Assembly: GCA_903904495.1 (NCBI GenBank)
Contig: CAIVCU010000041.1
Location: forward strand, 1-7,372
Length of the DNA stretch: 7,372 nt
Reading direction: 5' to 3'
From: an uncultured Chlorobiaceae bacterium
GTDB taxonomy: Bacteria; Bacteroidota; Chlorobiia; Chlorobiales; Chlorobiaceae
The notes under the pieces were generated by a model. The model saw only the letters and a list, made by a program, of their open reading frames with translations, was not told the origin of the DNA and ran no database searches. The first letter of the stretch is position 1; the number at the start of each line of letters is the position of its first letter. A program made the position numbers and the translations under genes. This document shows positions 6,815-7,372 of this stretch, in pieces.

Positions 6815-6856
6815 TTATAAAAGGGGCTTGTCCCTTGGTTCTTACCATTATAAAAG
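6815..6856 (+). promoter_or_regulatory. Small hairpin flanked by 9-bp direct repeats in the RNase leader
   Basis: AAGGG (6821-6825) pairs with CCCTT (6832-6836). One G-U pair extends the stem to six, leaving a CUUG loop. The 9-mer TTATAAAAG occurs on both sides, at 6815-6823 and 6848-6856, 33 bp apart; the second copy ends nine bases before the RNase start codon. E. coli rne is feedback-regulated through structures in its 5' leader, so a leader element here could have a similar role. That is an analogy, and such a short stem may be incidental. Confidence 0.3.
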
Positions 6857-6865
6857 AGTGAGCGA

Positions 6866-7372
6866 ATGAAGAAGAGTTCGAATAAGCAGTTGTTGATGAA
6901 CAAGACCGGTGACGAGATACAGGTTGCGCTTGTTGAAGAGGGTCGTCTGGTCGAGTTGATCATTGAGCGCCCTGAAAGCAAGAGAAGCATAGGCGACATT
7001 TATCTTGGCAGGGTGCATAAGGTTATCGAAGGGTTGAAAGCGGCTTTTGTCGACATCGGGCAGAAGTCTGACGGGTTTCTTCATTTTTCCGATGTCGGCA
7101 CAACCAGTGAGGATTACCGTGCGCTGATTGAGGATGATGATGATGATGATGCTGTTGTCGGAGCAGATGAAGATGGGCAGGAAGAAGGAATTACTGTTGG
7201 AGCCCCTGCTGCTGAGCAGAACGTGAAAGCCTCAGCACGCAGTGGCGGTAAGAGGATTTCAGGTGATGCAGAGGAAAAGGCTGAAAAACGTCAGTCGTAT
7301 ACGCAGATTATTGCGGGCAAGCTTAAGCCGAACGACTCCATTCTTGTACAGGTTATCAAGGAGCCTATCAGC
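6866..7372 (+). CDS. rng: Ribonuclease E/G family protein, N-terminal part (3' end outside window)
   Basis: RNase E/G enzymes are single-strand endoribonucleases that act in mRNA decay and in rRNA and tRNA maturation. The first 169 codons are visible and the frame is open at the right edge. The N-terminal segment contains QVALVEEGRLVELIIERP (19-36), then the S1 RNA-binding domain with SIGDIYLGRVHKVIEGLKAA (41-60) and FVDIGQKSDGFLHFSDV (61-77). The S1 domain resumes at LKPNDSILVQVIKEPIS (153-169), which normally leads into the catalytic domain beyond the window. Between these lies an acidic low-complexity insertion (about 78-145) containing six consecutive Asp, some 50 residues longer than the matching stretch in E. 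coli RNase E or G. ATG 6866 is a reasonable start, with a weak GAGTGAG upstream. The visible part cannot distinguish an RNase G from an RNase E with a long C-terminal tail. Confidence 0.93.
   Translation, partial: MKKSSNKQLLMNKTGDEIQVALVEEGRLVELIIERPESKRSIGDIYLGRVHKVIEGLKAAFVDIGQKSDGFLHFSDVGTTSEDYRALIEDDDDDDAVVGADEDGQEEGITVGAPAAEQNVKASARSGGKRISGDAEEKAEKRQSYTQIIAGKLKPNDSILVQVIKEPIS
7133..7150 (+). repeat. (GAT)6 trinucleotide repeat encoding six Asp
   Basis: Six perfect GAT codons in a row, preceded by GAG, encode Asp90-Asp95 of the RNase E/G protein. Slippage by whole units would change the number of Asp residues without shifting the frame, so copy number may differ among strains. It sits at the start of the acidic insertion in the S1 domain. 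Confidence 0.85.

Larger units (their letters stand above)
6488..6865. other. Divergent intergenic region between rnhB and the RNase E/G gene
   Basis: These 378 bp should hold the promoters for rnhB (leftward) and the RNase gene (rightward). I see no tRNA, recognisable riboswitch or gene supported by homology. A perfect TATAAT occurs at 6643-6648 on the plus strand, but nothing like a -35 box sits 16-18 bp upstream. GGAAAA (6566-6571) and TTTTCC (6580-6585) form a weak AT-rich inverted repeat. Repeated CAGG/CCTG elements lie at 6672-6707, including CAGGTTTTCCTG (6696-6707). A plus-strand frame is open without a stop from 6648 to 6869. Its first ATG is at 6729 and it ends in an ATGA overlap with the RNase start, but it lacks a ribosome binding site and any recognisable family. 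I found no convincing rnhB promoter. Confidence 0.6.

Noticed and set aside
6685..7084. Minus-strand open frames crossing the start of the RNase E/G gene.
   Set aside because: They are antisense to a clear S1-domain coding region, overlap each other, and show no recognisable domain or ribosome binding site.

Overview
The window is a stretch of bacterial housekeeping chromosome. Gene content and order (secD-secF-surA facing gyrB-yraN-rnhB, with an RNase E/G gene diverging from rnhB), the short 654-residue GyrB, and the general look of the proteins suggest a green sulfur bacterium (Chlorobiota: Chlorobium, Pelodictyon or Prosthecochloris type). This is my recollection of gene order and family features, not a database result. 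Base composition looks moderate, a little under half G+C by eye.

Layout. Bases 1-3423 (+ strand) hold the 3' part of secD, complete secF and a complete surA-type periplasmic chaperone gene. They form a probable export operon: SecD and SecF pull preproteins across the inner membrane, and SurA escorts outer-membrane proteins through the periplasm. Bases 3412-6487 (- strand) hold rnhB (RNase HII), yraN (UPF0102, PD-(D/E)XK-like fold) and gyrB (DNA gyrase B), read in that order. rnhB and yraN are 6 bp apart. gyrB follows after 103 bp that contain a plausible promoter of its own. surA and gyrB converge and overlap by 12 bp, and a perfect 7-bp inverted repeat brackets both stop codons.

Bases 6488-6865 form a divergent intergenic region between rnhB and an RNase E/G family gene that starts at 6866 and runs off the right edge. 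Its S1 RNA-binding domain is interrupted by a long acidic, low-complexity insertion that includes six Asp encoded by (GAT)6.

I see no mobile element, CRISPR array, tRNA or rRNA, phage gene, defence system or frameshift. The points worth a second look are modest: the inverted repeat on the convergent stops, complementary loss of parvulin active-site histidines in the two SurA isomerase domains, the acidic insertion in the RNase, an 11-bp tandem repeat upstream of the gyrB promoter, and a small hairpin plus a coupled short open frame in the RNase leader. I do not find evidence of a previously undescribed system.
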